From Geodermatophilus tzadiensis (GTDB taxonomy: Bacteria > Actinomycetota > Actinomycetes > Mycobacteriales > Geodermatophilaceae), in contig NZ_PVTG01000004.1 of NCBI RefSeq assembly GCF_003002915.1, forward strand, positions 1 through 64,000: 64,000 nt of DNA. Direction: 5' to 3'. Under the pieces are notes generated by a model. It searched no databases and had not been told where the DNA came from. It saw nothing but the letters and a program-made list of their open reading frames with translations. Below, in pieces: positions 51,515 to 59,897 of the stretch. Numbering within the stretch: position 1 is the stretch's first letter; the number at the start of each line of letters is the position of its first letter. The translations under genes were made by a program, and so were the position numbers.

Positions 51515-52047
51515 ACGTCGTAGCGGACGCAGGCGAACTCGCCGTTCTGGGCGACCTCGCGCACCCGCAGCTCCACGTGCGCCGGCAGCAGCGGCATCCC
51601 GGCGCCGAGGGTGACCGGCGCGATCGCGACGACCACCTCGTCGAGCAGGCCCGCCCCGGCCAGCTGGGCGGCGACCGGCCCGCCGCCGACCACCCACACG
51701 TCGAGGTCCCCGGCGGCGGCCGTCATCTCGGCGTGCAGCGCCCGCAGCTCCTCGGCGGTGTCGGCGGCGGCGAACCGGATGTCGGCGCCCTCGTAGGGGG
51801 TCAGCTGCCGGTGCGTGAGCACCCAGGCCGGCTGGGTGTAGCTCCACGCGTCGGGGCCGCCGTTGTCCCGGACCCACTGGTAGGTGCTCGCCCCCATGAC
51901 GAGGGCCCCGAGCGACTTCTCGAAGGTGGCGAAGCCCATCGGGCCCTCCTGGTCGCTCTCCCGGGACAGCAGCCAGTCCAGCGAGTGGCCCGGCCCGGCG
52001 ATGAAGCCGTCGAGCGTGGTGGCGGTGTAGTAGACGGTGCGGGTCAT
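51505..52047 (-). CDS. Dihydrofolate reductase-fold protein (RibD C-terminal-like)
   Basis: 180 residues: MTRTVYYTATTLDGFIAGPGHSLDWL, GALVMGASTYQWV, WVVGGGPVAAQLAGAGLLDEVVVAIAPVTLGAG, the RibD_C/DHFR-like NADPH fold. It lacks the DHFR-specific folate residues, so it is a reductase of unknown substrate. ATG at 52047 overlaps the stop of the AraC gene by 4 bp, so the regulator is likely its co-transcribed partner. Confidence 0.88.
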   Translation of the reverse strand: MTRTVYYTATTLDGFIAGPGHSLDWLLSRESDQEGPMGFATFEKSLGALVMGASTYQWVRDNGGPDAWSYTQPAWVLTHRQLTPYEGADIRFAAADTAEELRALHAEMTAAAGDLDVWVVGGGPVAAQLAGAGLLDEVVVAIAPVTLGAGMPLLPAHVELRVREVAQNGEFACVRYDVVR

Positions 52048-52967
52048 CGGTCCCTCCTGGACAGCCACTCGATGGGGTCGCCGGCGTCGACGGCGACGCC
52101 GGCCGCGCGCAGCCAGTGCCGGGCCAGCAGCCGGCGGTGCGCGGAGAACGTGAGCACGTGCGCCACGACGCTGCCGAGCACGAAGCTCTCCGGCGGCTCG
52201 CACAGCGCGTCGACCAGCCGGTCGTTCCAGGCGCCGCGGCGGGCGACGTCGCGGACGACGGCCAGCCAGCGGGGGGCGACCGCGTCGTGCCGCTCGAGCA
52301 GCGCGGCCGCGTCGTCGGCGCCGCGCACCGGGTGGTCGGCCCCCTCGACGGAGGCGACCCAGACCTCGAGGGTCCAGACCAGCGTGTCCAGGACGGCGGC
52401 CAGCGTCTCCTCGGGGCCGTCCCACACCAGCACGGTCAGCCCGGGGGCGCGGACCCGGCGGTACTCGTCGTCGGGCAGCCCCTTGGCCAGCTCCAGCAGG
52501 GCGCGGGTGTCCTCGACGCCGTGGTGCACCATCAGCGCGGTCACCTCGTCGCCGCCGCGGCGCACCGGCTCGTCGCTGACCCACAGCGACGACGGCGGGT
52601 GGAAGTGCAGGCCGTTCGGGGCGGGCAGCCAGTGCGCGTCGCGCCCCCCGGTCGCCGGGGCGGGGGAGCCGGGCGTGCGGCCGTAGGCGCGGGCGAAGGC
52701 GCGGCTGAATCCCTCCACCGACTCGTACCCGGCGGCGAAGGCGACGTCGGTGACCGAGGCACCCTGGCGCAGCTGCCACGCAGCGCGCTCCAGGACCACC
52801 CGGCGGCGCAGCGCCACCGGCGACTCCCCGGCGCCCCCCGACACCTGCCGGCTGAAGTGGAACGGCGAGGCGTAGGCGTCGCCGGCCATGTCCGACAGCG
52901 TCCGGTTGTCCTCGTCGAGGACGGCGTCGAGCAGTTCGCGGAGGCGGTCGCGGCCCGGTGGTGTCAC
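52044..52967 (-). CDS. AraC-type regulator with DinB-like C-terminal domain
   Basis: 307 residues. The N-terminal HTH is AraC-like: LLDAVLDEDNRTLSDMAGDAYASPFHFSRQVSG and SVTDVAFAAGYESVEGFSRAFARAYGRTPG. The C-terminal 150 residues (EETLAAVLDTLVWTLEVWVASVEGADHP, SVVAHVLTFSAHRRLLARHWLRAAG) resemble the DinB four-helix bundle. Unusual is the DNA-binding part at the N-terminus. GTG start. It precedes and overlaps the reductase gene. Confidence 0.85.
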   Translation of the reverse strand: MTPPGRDRLRELLDAVLDEDNRTLSDMAGDAYASPFHFSRQVSGGAGESPVALRRRVVLERAAWQLRQGASVTDVAFAAGYESVEGFSRAFARAYGRTPGSPAPATGGRDAHWLPAPNGLHFHPPSSLWVSDEPVRRGGDEVTALMVHHGVEDTRALLELAKGLPDDEYRRVRAPGLTVLVWDGPEETLAAVLDTLVWTLEVWVASVEGADHPVRGADDAAALLERHDAVAPRWLAVVRDVARRGAWNDRLVDALCEPPESFVLGSVVAHVLTFSAHRRLLARHWLRAAGVAVDAGDPIEWLSRRDR

Positions 52968-53022
52968 GCCGTCGAGTCTGGCGACCGCGACGGTCCGGGC
53001 GCCCGACCGTTCTTGCGCTGTG

Positions 53023-53634
53023 TCAGCCGGCGGCCCAGGCGCGCTGCACCGACGCCCGGCAGCGGCCGGGGTCGTCGCCGGCGGCGGTGAGCAGCGCGAC
53101 GGCGGTGCCGGTGGCCAGGGGCGCGAGGCCGTCGGCCGGCAGCACGCCCTGGACGACGAGGGAGACCAGCCCGTGCCCCGCGGCCCAGTACTGGGTGGCG
53201 AGGGCGCGCGGGTCGGTCGTCGCGGCGAGGCGCCCCTCGTCGCGCGCGCGGGCGACGGCGTCGACGAGCCGGTCGAAGGTGGCGTCGGCGGCCGGGGCGT
53301 CGGCCAGGTCGGCCCGGGCGTCGAACATCGCCCGGTACAGCTCCGGTGCGTCCAGGGCGTTGCGTGCGTAGGCCACGCCGAGGGCGACCAGGTCGTGCAC
53401 CGGGTCGGCGGTGCGCGGGACGGCCGCCAGCCGCGCGGCCAGCCGGGTGAAGCCCTCCTGCCGGACGGCGCTCCACAGTCCCGGCATGCCGCCGAAGTGG
53501 GTGTAGACGGCCATCGTCGAGGCGCCGGTGCCCTCGACCAGGGCGCGCAGCGTCACCGGCTCGCGGTCGGCGAGCATCCGCGCCGCCCGCTCGACGAGAC
53601 GGGTGCGCACGGCCGGGTCGGGTCGTCGGGGCAC
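53023..53634 (-). CDS. TetR-family transcriptional regulator
   Basis: 203 residues. The HTH region is RLVERAARMLADREPVTLRALVEGTGASTMAVYTHFGGMPGLWSAVRQEGF, a typical TetR DNA-binding domain; the ligand domain follows. GTG at 53634 with CATAAT spaced 6 nt from it, so leaderless. The palindrome ACATAGC-3-GCTATGT fills exactly the 17 bp between its -35 and -10 positions and also lies in the promoter of the divergent RidA gene: autorepression and control of ridA are likely. Confidence 0.9.
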   Translation of the reverse strand: MPRRPDPAVRTRLVERAARMLADREPVTLRALVEGTGASTMAVYTHFGGMPGLWSAVRQEGFTRLAARLAAVPRTADPVHDLVALGVAYARNALDAPELYRAMFDARADLADAPAADATFDRLVDAVARARDEGRLAATTDPRALATQYWAAGHGLVSLVVQGVLPADGLAPLATGTAVALLTAAGDDPGRCRASVQRAWAAG

Positions 53635-53640
53635 TGGACG

Positions 53641-53646
53641 ATTATG
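53641..53646 (-). promoter_or_regulatory. -10 element of leaderless tetR transcript
   Basis: CATAAT on the minus strand, 6 nt before the GTG at 53634. Confidence 0.5.
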
Positions 53647-53663
53647 ACATAGCAGCGCTATGT
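53647..53663. promoter_or_regulatory. TetR-type operator between tetR and ridA
   Basis: The arms ACATAGC and GCTATGT are exact inverted repeats around AGC. The element is the AT-rich exception in the region and overlaps the promoters of both divergent genes. Confidence 0.75.
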
Positions 53664-53693
53664 TATGGCTCCCGTCACTCCCGAGGAGGAGCC

Positions 53694-54101
53694 ATGACCG
53701 TCGAGCTCATCGACCCGCCCGGCCTTCCCGTCCCCGGCGTCTACCGGCAGGTGGCCGTCGCCCGCGGCAGCCGCACGGTGTACCTGGCCGGCCAGGTGGC
53801 GCGGACCGCCACGGGCGAGCCGGTCGGCCCCGGCGACCTCGCCGCGCAGGTCGAGCAGGCCTATCTCAACGTGGCCACCGCGCTCGACGCCGTCGGCGGC
53901 AGCTTCGACGACGTCGCGAAGCTGACCCTCTACCTCGTCGACTGGCACCCCTCGAAGCTGGCCGCGCTCGGCGAGGGCGTGGGTCGCGCGCAGGAGCGGC
54001 TGGGGTGCGACCTGACCCGGCCGGTGACCCTCCTGCCGGTGGCCGCGCTCGCCGAGCCGGACCTGCTCGTCGAGGTCGACGCCACCGCCGTGCTGGACTG
54101 A
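53694..54101 (+). CDS. RidA family protein
   Basis: 135 residues of the YjgF/YER057c/UK114 family: GVYRQVAVARGSRTVYLAGQVARTATGEPVGPGDLAAQVEQAYLNVATALDAVGGSFDDVAKLTLYLVD, and ERLGCDLTRPVTLLPVAALAEPDLLVEVDATAV. It lacks the canonical Arg of true RidA in the RPARS motif (here TRPVTL), so deamination of enamines is uncertain. ATG with GAGGAGG 5 nt upstream. Divergent from tetR across the operator. Confidence 0.9.
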   Translation: MTVELIDPPGLPVPGVYRQVAVARGSRTVYLAGQVARTATGEPVGPGDLAAQVEQAYLNVATALDAVGGSFDDVAKLTLYLVDWHPSKLAALGEGVGRAQERLGCDLTRPVTLLPVAALAEPDLLVEVDATAVLD

Positions 54102-54184
54102 GCCGCCCGGGACGCACGGCGCGCGGGCCGCGGCGCGCGGGCCGGCGGGTGTCGGTCGCGCACGACCGGGTAGGGCACCTCGTC

Positions 54185-55744
54185 GTGCCACCCCGCGCCG
54201 CGACCGACGTCCCCCGCACCTCGCCCGCCGAGGGGGAGGAGTACCGCCCCGACCCGAAGCGGTGGAGCGCGCTGTCGGTCACCCTCGTCGTCGGCTTCAT
54301 GAGCCTGCTCGACGTGAGCATCGTGTCGGTGGCGCTGCCCTCGCTGCAGCGCGACCTCGGCGCCACCCCGGCCACCGTGCAGTGGGTGGTCTCCGGGTAC
54401 GCGCTGACCTTCGGGCTGATGCTCGTCCCCGCCGGCCGGCTGGGCGACGCGTTCGGCCGGCGGCGGCTGTTCCTCGCCGGGCTGGCCGCCTTCGTGGTCT
54501 CCAGCGCCGCGGCGGGGGCGGCGCCGTCGGTGGGCTGGCTGGTCGCCGCCCGGCTGGTGCAGGGCCTGGCCGCCGGGTGCCTCGCGCCGCAGAACTCCGC
54601 GTTCATCCAGCAGCTGTTCCGCGGCGCCGAGCGCGGCCGCGCGTTCGGCATGTTCGGTGCCACGGTCGGCATCTCCACCGCCGTCGGCCCGGTCGCCGGC
54701 GGGGCGATCCTGGGCCTGGCCTCGGGGCCGGACGGGTGGCGGTGGCTGTTCTACGTCAACGTGCCCATCGGCGTGGTCGCCTTCCTGCTGGCGCTGCGGC
54801 TGCTGCCGCGCGGCGGGTCGGGCGGCCGCGGCCGCATCGACGTCGTCGGCGTGCTGCTGCTCGGCGCCGGAGCGCTGGCGGTGCTGTTCCCGCTGGTGCA
54901 GGCGGAGGCCGGGGGGCTGTCCCGGCTGTGGTGGCTGTTCGTCGTCGGGGCGCTGCTGCTCACGGTGTTCGCCGCCTGGGAGCGCCGGGTGGTCGCCCGC
55001 GACGGGCAGCCGGTGTTCGACCCCCGGCTGGTCACCCGGACCCGGGGGTACGGCATCGGCGCGGCGCTGGGCACGGTGTACTTCGTCGGCTTCAGCGGCA
55101 TCTGGCTGGTCTTCGCGCTGTTCTTCCAGACCGGCCTGGGCTACACGCCGCTGCAGTCGGGGCTGGCGGTCACGCCGTTCGCGCTCGGCTCGGCGGGCTC
55201 GGCCATCGTCGCGGGCCGGCTGGTGGAGCGCTACGGGCGGCGGCTGACGGTGTTCGGCCTGGTCGGCGTCATGGTCGGGCTCACCGCGGCCGCGGTCGTG
55301 CTGCTGCTGGTGCCGCCGTCGGCGGCCGGCTGGGCGGTCGCCCCGGCGCTGCTGGTCGGCGGCCTCGGCGGCGGGTTCGTCATCTCGCCCAACATCACGA
55401 TGACGCTGCGCGACGTGCCGGTGGCCATGGCCGGCTCGGCCGGCGGCGGGCTGCAGACCGCGCAGCGCTTCGGCGCGGCCGTCGGCACCGCGGCGCTGCC
55501 CGGCCTCTTCTACCTGGTGCTCTCGGCCACCGGCGACGACTACCCGGTGGCCGCAGCGGCGGGCCTGTGCGTGTCGGTCCTGGGCGCCGCCGCCGCGCTG
55601 GCGCTCGGCGTGGTCGACCTGCGCCGCAACCGCGCCGAGGAGCGCGACGGCGCCGACCACGTCGCGGACGACGGCGGCCCGGTGCCCGACGAGCGGCACG
55701 GGCCCGACGGCGTGCACAGCCACGGGCACGCCTGGCACGGCTGA
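54185..55744 (+). CDS. MFS transporter, DHA2 drug:H+ antiporter type
   Basis: 519 residues with 14 membrane helices. The DHA2 motifs are FMSLLDVSIVSVALPSLQRDLGATPATVQWVVSGYALTFGLMLVPAGRLGDAFGRRRLF in TM1-3, and GISTAVGPVAGGAILG in TM5 (antiporter motif C). The tail after TM14 is hydrophilic with several His (RHGPDGVHSHGHAWHG). It likely exports small hydrophobic compounds. GTG at 54185; TAGGGC lies 8 nt upstream, so little or no leader. The start just before VPPRAATDVP is the most downstream before TM1 that keeps a promoter. Confidence 0.88.
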   Translation: MPPRAATDVPRTSPAEGEEYRPDPKRWSALSVTLVVGFMSLLDVSIVSVALPSLQRDLGATPATVQWVVSGYALTFGLMLVPAGRLGDAFGRRRLFLAGLAAFVVSSAAAGAAPSVGWLVAARLVQGLAAGCLAPQNSAFIQQLFRGAERGRAFGMFGATVGISTAVGPVAGGAILGLASGPDGWRWLFYVNVPIGVVAFLLALRLLPRGGSGGRGRIDVVGVLLLGAGALAVLFPLVQAEAGGLSRLWWLFVVGALLLTVFAAWERRVVARDGQPVFDPRLVTRTRGYGIGAALGTVYFVGFSGIWLVFALFFQTGLGYTPLQSGLAVTPFALGSAGSAIVAGRLVERYGRRLTVFGLVGVMVGLTAAAVVLLLVPPSAAGWAVAPALLVGGLGGGFVISPNITMTLRDVPVAMAGSAGGGLQTAQRFGAAVGTAALPGLFYLVLSATGDDYPVAAAAGLCVSVLGAAAALALGVVDLRRNRAEERDGADHVADDGGPVPDERHGPDGVHSHGHAWHG

Positions 55745-55768
55745 CCTGCGCCCGCCTCCCGCGCCCCG

Positions 55769-55774
55769 CAGGAT
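55769..55774 (+). promoter_or_regulatory. Possible -10 of leaderless dehydrogenase gene
   Basis: CAGGAT, then 6 nt, then the ATG at 55781. The first base departs from TAnnnT. Confidence 0.35.
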
Positions 55775-55780
55775 CGGGGC

Positions 55781-56641
55781 ATGACGGACCTGACGGTGGC
55801 GGTGCTCGGCACGGGGACGATGGGCGCCGGGATGGTGTCCTCGCTGCGGCGGGCCGGCCTGCCCGTGCGGATGTGGAACCGCGACCCGGCCAAGGCGCGG
55901 GCGCTCACCGACACCGGCGCCGAGGCGTTCGGCACGCCGGCCGAGGCGGCCGACGGCGCCGACGTCGTGCTCACCATGCTGATCGACGCCGACGCGGTGC
56001 TCGACGTCGTCGTGCAGGCCGCGCCCGCCGCCGGGACGACGTGGCTGCAGACGTCGACCGTCGGTGTCGAGGGCGCCGACCGCACCGTCGCGGCCGCCCG
56101 GGAGCTCGGCCTCGTGCTCGTCGACTGCCCGGTGCTCGGCACCAGGGAGCCCGCCGCGAAGGGTGCGCTCACCCTGCTGGCCAGCGGGCCGGAGGACGCA
56201 CGCGAGCGGCTGGCTCCCGTGTTCGACGCGCTCGGCTCGAAGACCGTCTGGCTCGGGGCGGCCGGCGCCGGCAGCCGGCTGAAGCTGGCCTGCAACTCGT
56301 GGCTGTTCATGCTCACCACCGGCGCCGCGCAGGCCATCGCCCTCTCCCGCGGCCTGGGCGTGGACCCGCAGCGCTTCCTCGACGCCATCGCGGGCGGGCC
56401 GGTCGACTCGCCCTACGCCCACCTCAAGGGCGGCCTGATGCTCTCCGGCGAGTACCCGCCGAGCTTCGCCCTCCCCGGCGCCACCAAGGACGCCCGGCTG
56501 ATCCGCGACGCGCTGCGCGGCGCCGGCGTCGCCGACCGGCTCACCGCCGCGGTGCTGGCGACGATGGAGGCCGCCGCGGAGCGGGTGGCCGACCCGGGCG
56601 CGGTGGACCTGGCCGCGGTCGTCGAGGGCCTGCGCGGCTGA
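55781..56641 (+). CDS. Beta-hydroxyacid dehydrogenase family (3-hydroxyisobutyrate dehydrogenase-like)
   Basis: 286 residues. Rossmann motif VAVLGTGTMGAGMVSSL at 6-22 followed by MWNRDPAKARAL, suggesting NADP(H) (R after the strand). Substrate motif DCPVLGTREPAAKGALTLLASG and the catalytic-lysine segment GSRLKLACNSWL. The C-terminal helical dimer domain ends AVVEGLRG. Substrate unknown; succinic semialdehyde or imines are possible in this family. Confidence 0.9.
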   Translation: MTDLTVAVLGTGTMGAGMVSSLRRAGLPVRMWNRDPAKARALTDTGAEAFGTPAEAADGADVVLTMLIDADAVLDVVVQAAPAAGTTWLQTSTVGVEGADRTVAAARELGLVLVDCPVLGTREPAAKGALTLLASGPEDARERLAPVFDALGSKTVWLGAAGAGSRLKLACNSWLFMLTTGAAQAIALSRGLGVDPQRFLDAIAGGPVDSPYAHLKGGLMLSGEYPPSFALPGATKDARLIRDALRGAGVADRLTAAVLATMEAAAERVADPGAVDLAAVVEGLRG

Positions 56642-56654
56642 CGGTGTCGCGGGC

Positions 56655-57362
56655 TCAGACCGGCGGGAACTGCCCGGTCTGCACCACGTCGGCCGCCACG
56701 TCGCGCACCTTGGTGTTGGTCTGGTTCGACACCCGGGTCAGCGCCTCGAAGGCCTGCGCCGCGGTCAGCCGGAAGCGCTCCATGAGGATGCCCTTGGCCT
56801 GGTCGATCACCGCCCGCGAGTCCAGCGCCAGCTGCAGGTGCCCGGCCAGCTGGGCGGTCCGCCCGTGGAGCACCGCGTTGCCCACGGTGACGGCGGCGTG
56901 CGCGGCGAACCGCTCGGCCCGCTCCCGCAGCCCGGCGTCGGGCCGCAGGGGCGGCTGCAGGTAGAGGTTGAGCCCGCCGGGCACCGTCCGGCCGGCGGGG
57001 AAGCCCGCCGAGACCAGCCCCCGGCGGTCGGCGGACACCGCCGCCCGCGCCAGCTCGGGCCAGCGCCGCTCGGACACCGCGTCGGGCAGCACCCGCAGCC
57101 CGCCCGTGGTGGCCGCCTCCAGGCACGCCCCCCGCCCGGCGCGGTACTGCACCGCGTCGAGGTCGGCGGCCACCTGGGCGCTGGTCCCCACCGTGCTCGC
57201 GCCGTCGGGGCCCACGACGGTCACCGAGACCGCCGGCAGGCCGCCCAGCGCCTCGGTGGCCAGGCCGGCCACCTGCTCGAGCACCAGCGGCAGCGGCCGG
57301 TCCACGGGCACCAGGCCGAGGTCGAGGAGGACGCCGGACAGCCGGCCGTCCGCGGGGTTCAC
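56655..57362 (-). CDS. GAF-ANTAR regulatory protein
   Basis: 235 residues. GAF sensor (about 15-165) and C-terminal ANTAR domain (about 175-230) with DSRAVIDQAKGILMERFRLTAAQAFEALTRVSNQTNTKVRDVA. It is the third ANTAR protein in this window. The GTG at 57362 is preferred because GGAG stands 8 nt before it; GTG codons at 57371 and 57413 are alternatives that add a short unconserved stretch. It stands alone and converges on the dehydrogenase gene. Confidence 0.87.
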   Translation of the reverse strand: MNPADGRLSGVLLDLGLVPVDRPLPLVLEQVAGLATEALGGLPAVSVTVVGPDGASTVGTSAQVAADLDAVQYRAGRGACLEAATTGGLRVLPDAVSERRWPELARAAVSADRRGLVSAGFPAGRTVPGGLNLYLQPPLRPDAGLRERAERFAAHAAVTVGNAVLHGRTAQLAGHLQLALDSRAVIDQAKGILMERFRLTAAQAFEALTRVSNQTNTKVRDVAADVVQTGQFPPV

Positions 57363-57556
57363 GCGAGTCACTCCGAGCAGGCGGTGCCGACAGCGGGAGC
57401 CGGCGGTGGACACCGGGGCCCCGGCTGCTGCAGGACCCTCGGACGGCGGGGCGAGGCCCCGGAGCGCCGGCTGTGTGACGCGTGGGGGAGACGATACGCC
57501 GTCGTCCCGAACCGGCCGGCGACACGGCCGTCGCGCGTGGCGGCGCCCGCCGCGGG

Positions 57557-57562
57557 TAGGGC
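57557..57562 (+). promoter_or_regulatory. -10 element of leaderless PPOX gene
   Basis: TAGGGC, 6 nt, then the GTG at 57569. Confidence 0.55.
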
Positions 57563-57568
57563 AGCGCC

Positions 57569-57982
57569 GTGGCGGACACCCAGGACGGACCCGAGCTGCA
57601 CCCGGTCACCCGCGAGCTGGCGGAGGGCCCCAACTACGCGGCGATCAGCACCCTGCTGCCCAGCGGGCGCATCCAGACGCAGTACATCTGGGTGGGCACC
57701 GACGGGCAGCGGGTCTACGTCAACACCGAGACCGGACGGCGCAAGTTCGAGAACCTGCAGCGCGACGCCCGCGTGACGCTGGCGATCCGCGACGAGGCCA
57801 ACCCCTACCGCTTCGCCGAGGTGCGCGGCCGGGTGGCCGAGACGTCCACCGGCCCGGAGGCGCGCGCGCAGATCGACGAGCTGTCGCAGAAGTACGACGG
57901 GCGGCCCTACCCGGCGGAGAACATCACCACCGAGCGGGTGACGATCTGGATCGAGCCCGAGCGGCAGGTCGTCTCCGGCTGA
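57569..57982 (+). CDS. PPOX-class F420/FMN-dependent oxidoreductase
   Basis: 137 residues, split-barrel pyridoxamine-phosphate-oxidase-like fold: LHPVTRELAEGPNYAAISTLLPSGRIQTQYIWVGTDGQRVYVNTETGRRKFENLQRDARVTLAIRD. The pattern TETGRRKFENLQRDARVTL is typical of the F420-dependent Rv1155-like subgroup. It likely reduces small aromatic or biliverdin-like molecules. GTG start, no ribosome site. Confidence 0.9.
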   Translation: MADTQDGPELHPVTRELAEGPNYAAISTLLPSGRIQTQYIWVGTDGQRVYVNTETGRRKFENLQRDARVTLAIRDEANPYRFAEVRGRVAETSTGPEARAQIDELSQKYDGRPYPAENITTERVTIWIEPERQVVSG

Positions 57983-57988
57983 CGGCGG

Positions 57989-58840
57989 CTACCGGTCCCC
58001 GTAGCGGGCGGCGAACTCGCCCGGCGTCATGCCGGTCACCCGGGCGAAGTCGCGGGTGAGGTGCGGCTGGTCGGCGTAGCCGAGCTCGGCGGCCACCCGG
58101 GCCACCGTCGTCGTCCGCTCGCGCAGCCGGCCGGCCGCCTCCTGCAGGCGGCGGCGCTGCACCAGCCACTTCGGCGTCAGGCCCAGCCGCCGCGACACCA
58201 GCCGCTGCAGCGCGCGCTCCGACAGCCCCGTCTCGGCGCACAGCTGGTCGACGCGGGTGAGGTCCGGCCGCGACTCCACCAGCGCCACGACGCGGTCGAC
58301 GAGCCGGCCCTCGTCGTCGACGGGCAGGAAGCGGGCCAGCATGTCCTCGTAGACGGCCATCGCGGCGGCGTGCGCACCGGGCGCGGACGGGTCGCCGGCC
58401 ATCGCCGCGCGCACCCCCGCGGTCAGCCGCGCGCCGTCGTCCCCGAGCACCTCGGCGACGTCGACGTGCCGGTCGGTGTGGGGCGCCACCGGGCCGCCTG
58501 CCACCAGCGCGCCGGCGGCAGGGGTGAGCATCACCCCGACCGCCCAGCCCTCGCCGACCAGCGTCGTCGTGGACAGGCCCGGCACCACGCCGTAGAAGCG
58601 GGCGTAGTCGGGGGAGACGACCACCAGGCAGGCCGGGTACTGCAGCACCCGCTGCACCGACTCCCGCCCCGGCGGCACCGACCACACCGGGATCCAGAAC
58701 CGCTGCACCAGCGGGGCCAGCGGCCCGGTCACCTCGTAGCGGTGGACGACGGCGGTCGCGTCGCGCGGGTCGCGCAGGTGCGCCCGCTCGACGGCGTCGC
58801 GGCGGACCGGGACGGGGGACGGGGCGGTGTCGGGTTCCAT
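57989..58840 (-). CDS. AraC-family transcriptional regulator
   Basis: 283 residues. The C-terminal HTH has LTRVDQLCAETGLSERALQRLVSRRLGLTPKWLVQRRRLQEAAGRL and TTVARVAAELGYADQPHLTRDFARVTGMTPGEFAARY. The N-terminal part (ATAVVHRYEVTGPLAPLVQRFWIPVW) is the DUF6597 cupin-like sensor found in many actinobacterial AraC proteins. ATG at 58840 is chosen because the upstream frame is low-complexity. It is divergent from the hydrolase at 58975, its possible target. Confidence 0.9.
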   Translation of the reverse strand: MEPDTAPSPVPVRRDAVERAHLRDPRDATAVVHRYEVTGPLAPLVQRFWIPVWSVPPGRESVQRVLQYPACLVVVSPDYARFYGVVPGLSTTTLVGEGWAVGVMLTPAAGALVAGGPVAPHTDRHVDVAEVLGDDGARLTAGVRAAMAGDPSAPGAHAAAMAVYEDMLARFLPVDDEGRLVDRVVALVESRPDLTRVDQLCAETGLSERALQRLVSRRLGLTPKWLVQRRRLQEAAGRLRERTTTVARVAAELGYADQPHLTRDFARVTGMTPGEFAARYGDR

Positions 58841-58962
58841 CACGAGCCAGGCTGCCGCACGAGGCCGGCCCGGCGGCACGGACACGCGCCGGTGGACGCC
58901 GACCGGCAAGCGCGGGTCCCGGCGCTGCCCGGCCGCCGCGCCTGACTCCCGCACCCACCGGG

Positions 58963-58968
58963 TAGCCG
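58963..58968 (+). promoter_or_regulatory. -10 element of leaderless hydrolase gene
   Basis: TAGCCG, 6 nt, then the GTG at 58975. Confidence 0.55.
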
Positions 58969-58974
58969 GGGGAC

Positions 58975-59865
58975 GTGCACACCGCCAGCACCGACCCCGC
59001 CGACGGCCCCCGCGAGGGCCGGCTCGAGCTCCGCGACGGCCGCACGCTGGCCTGGGCCGAGTGGGGCGACCCGGACGGCCGGCCGGTGCTCGGCTGCCAC
59101 GGGTCGCCCAGCTCCCGTTTGGAGCACCACGTGGAGGACCCGGCCGCCTACCGCCGCTGGGGCGTGCGGCTGGTCGTCCCCGACCGGCCCGGCTTCGGCG
59201 TCTCCGACCCGCAGCCGGGCCGGCGGGTGACCGACTGGCCGGCCGACGTCGTCCAGCTGCTCGACACGCTCGGCATCGACCGCACCGCCGTGCTCAGCCT
59301 CTCCGGCGGCGCCGCGTACGCGCTGGCCTGCGCGCACGCGCTGCCCGACCGGGTGTCCGCGGTCGGGGTGCTCGGCGGCGCCCCGCCGCCCGACGTCCCG
59401 TGGCCGTGGCCGGGCTGGCTGCCGACGTCGGTCCGCGCGGCCGCGCACCGCCCCTCCGCGGCGGCGACGGCGCTGCTGCGGCCGGCGTTCGCGCCGCTGA
59501 CCGTCCGCCCGCAGCTGCTGCCCCGCTACCTGCAGCTGCGGCTCAACCCGGCCGACCGCCGGGTGCTCGGCCGGCCGGCCGTGCGGCGGGTGCTGGCGCG
59601 CACCTTCTCCGAGGGGCTGCGGCAGGGGTCGGGCGCGCTGGCCGAGGACCGGGCGCTGCTGTTCCGGCCGTGGGGCTTTCCGGTGGGCGAGGTGCGCCGG
59701 CACGTGCGCATCTGGCACGGCACGCAGGACTGGCAGGTGCCGGTGGCGCTGGGCCGGGTGCTGGCGGCGATGCTGCCCTCGGTGGACGCGCGCTGGTACC
59801 CCGGGGAGGGGCACTTCCTCGTGTTCGACCACGCGCGCGACGTCTACCGGGAGCTGCTGTCGTGA
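58975..59865 (+). CDS. Alpha/beta hydrolase
   Basis: 296 residues. GCHGSPSSRLEHHVEDPAAYRRWGVRLVVPDRPGFGVSDPQPGRR holds the oxyanion loop, SLSGGAAYALACAHALPDRV the nucleophile Ser near 110, GTQDWQVPVALGR the acid and GEGHFLVFDHA the His. The strand order is that of haloalkane dehalogenase/epoxide hydrolase-like proteins but halide residues cannot be confirmed. GTG start. It probably responds to the divergent AraC gene. Confidence 0.9.
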   Translation: MHTASTDPADGPREGRLELRDGRTLAWAEWGDPDGRPVLGCHGSPSSRLEHHVEDPAAYRRWGVRLVVPDRPGFGVSDPQPGRRVTDWPADVVQLLDTLGIDRTAVLSLSGGAAYALACAHALPDRVSAVGVLGGAPPPDVPWPWPGWLPTSVRAAAHRPSAAATALLRPAFAPLTVRPQLLPRYLQLRLNPADRRVLGRPAVRRVLARTFSEGLRQGSGALAEDRALLFRPWGFPVGEVRRHVRIWHGTQDWQVPVALGRVLAAMLPSVDARWYPGEGHFLVFDHARDVYRELLS

Positions 59866-59885
59866 CTGCCCGGCGGCGGATCGGG

Positions 59886-59891
59886 TAGCCG
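59886..59891 (+). promoter_or_regulatory. -10 element of leaderless methyltransferase gene
   Basis: TAGCCG, 6 nt, then the ATG at 59898. Confidence 0.55.
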
Positions 59892-59897
59892 GGCGCC

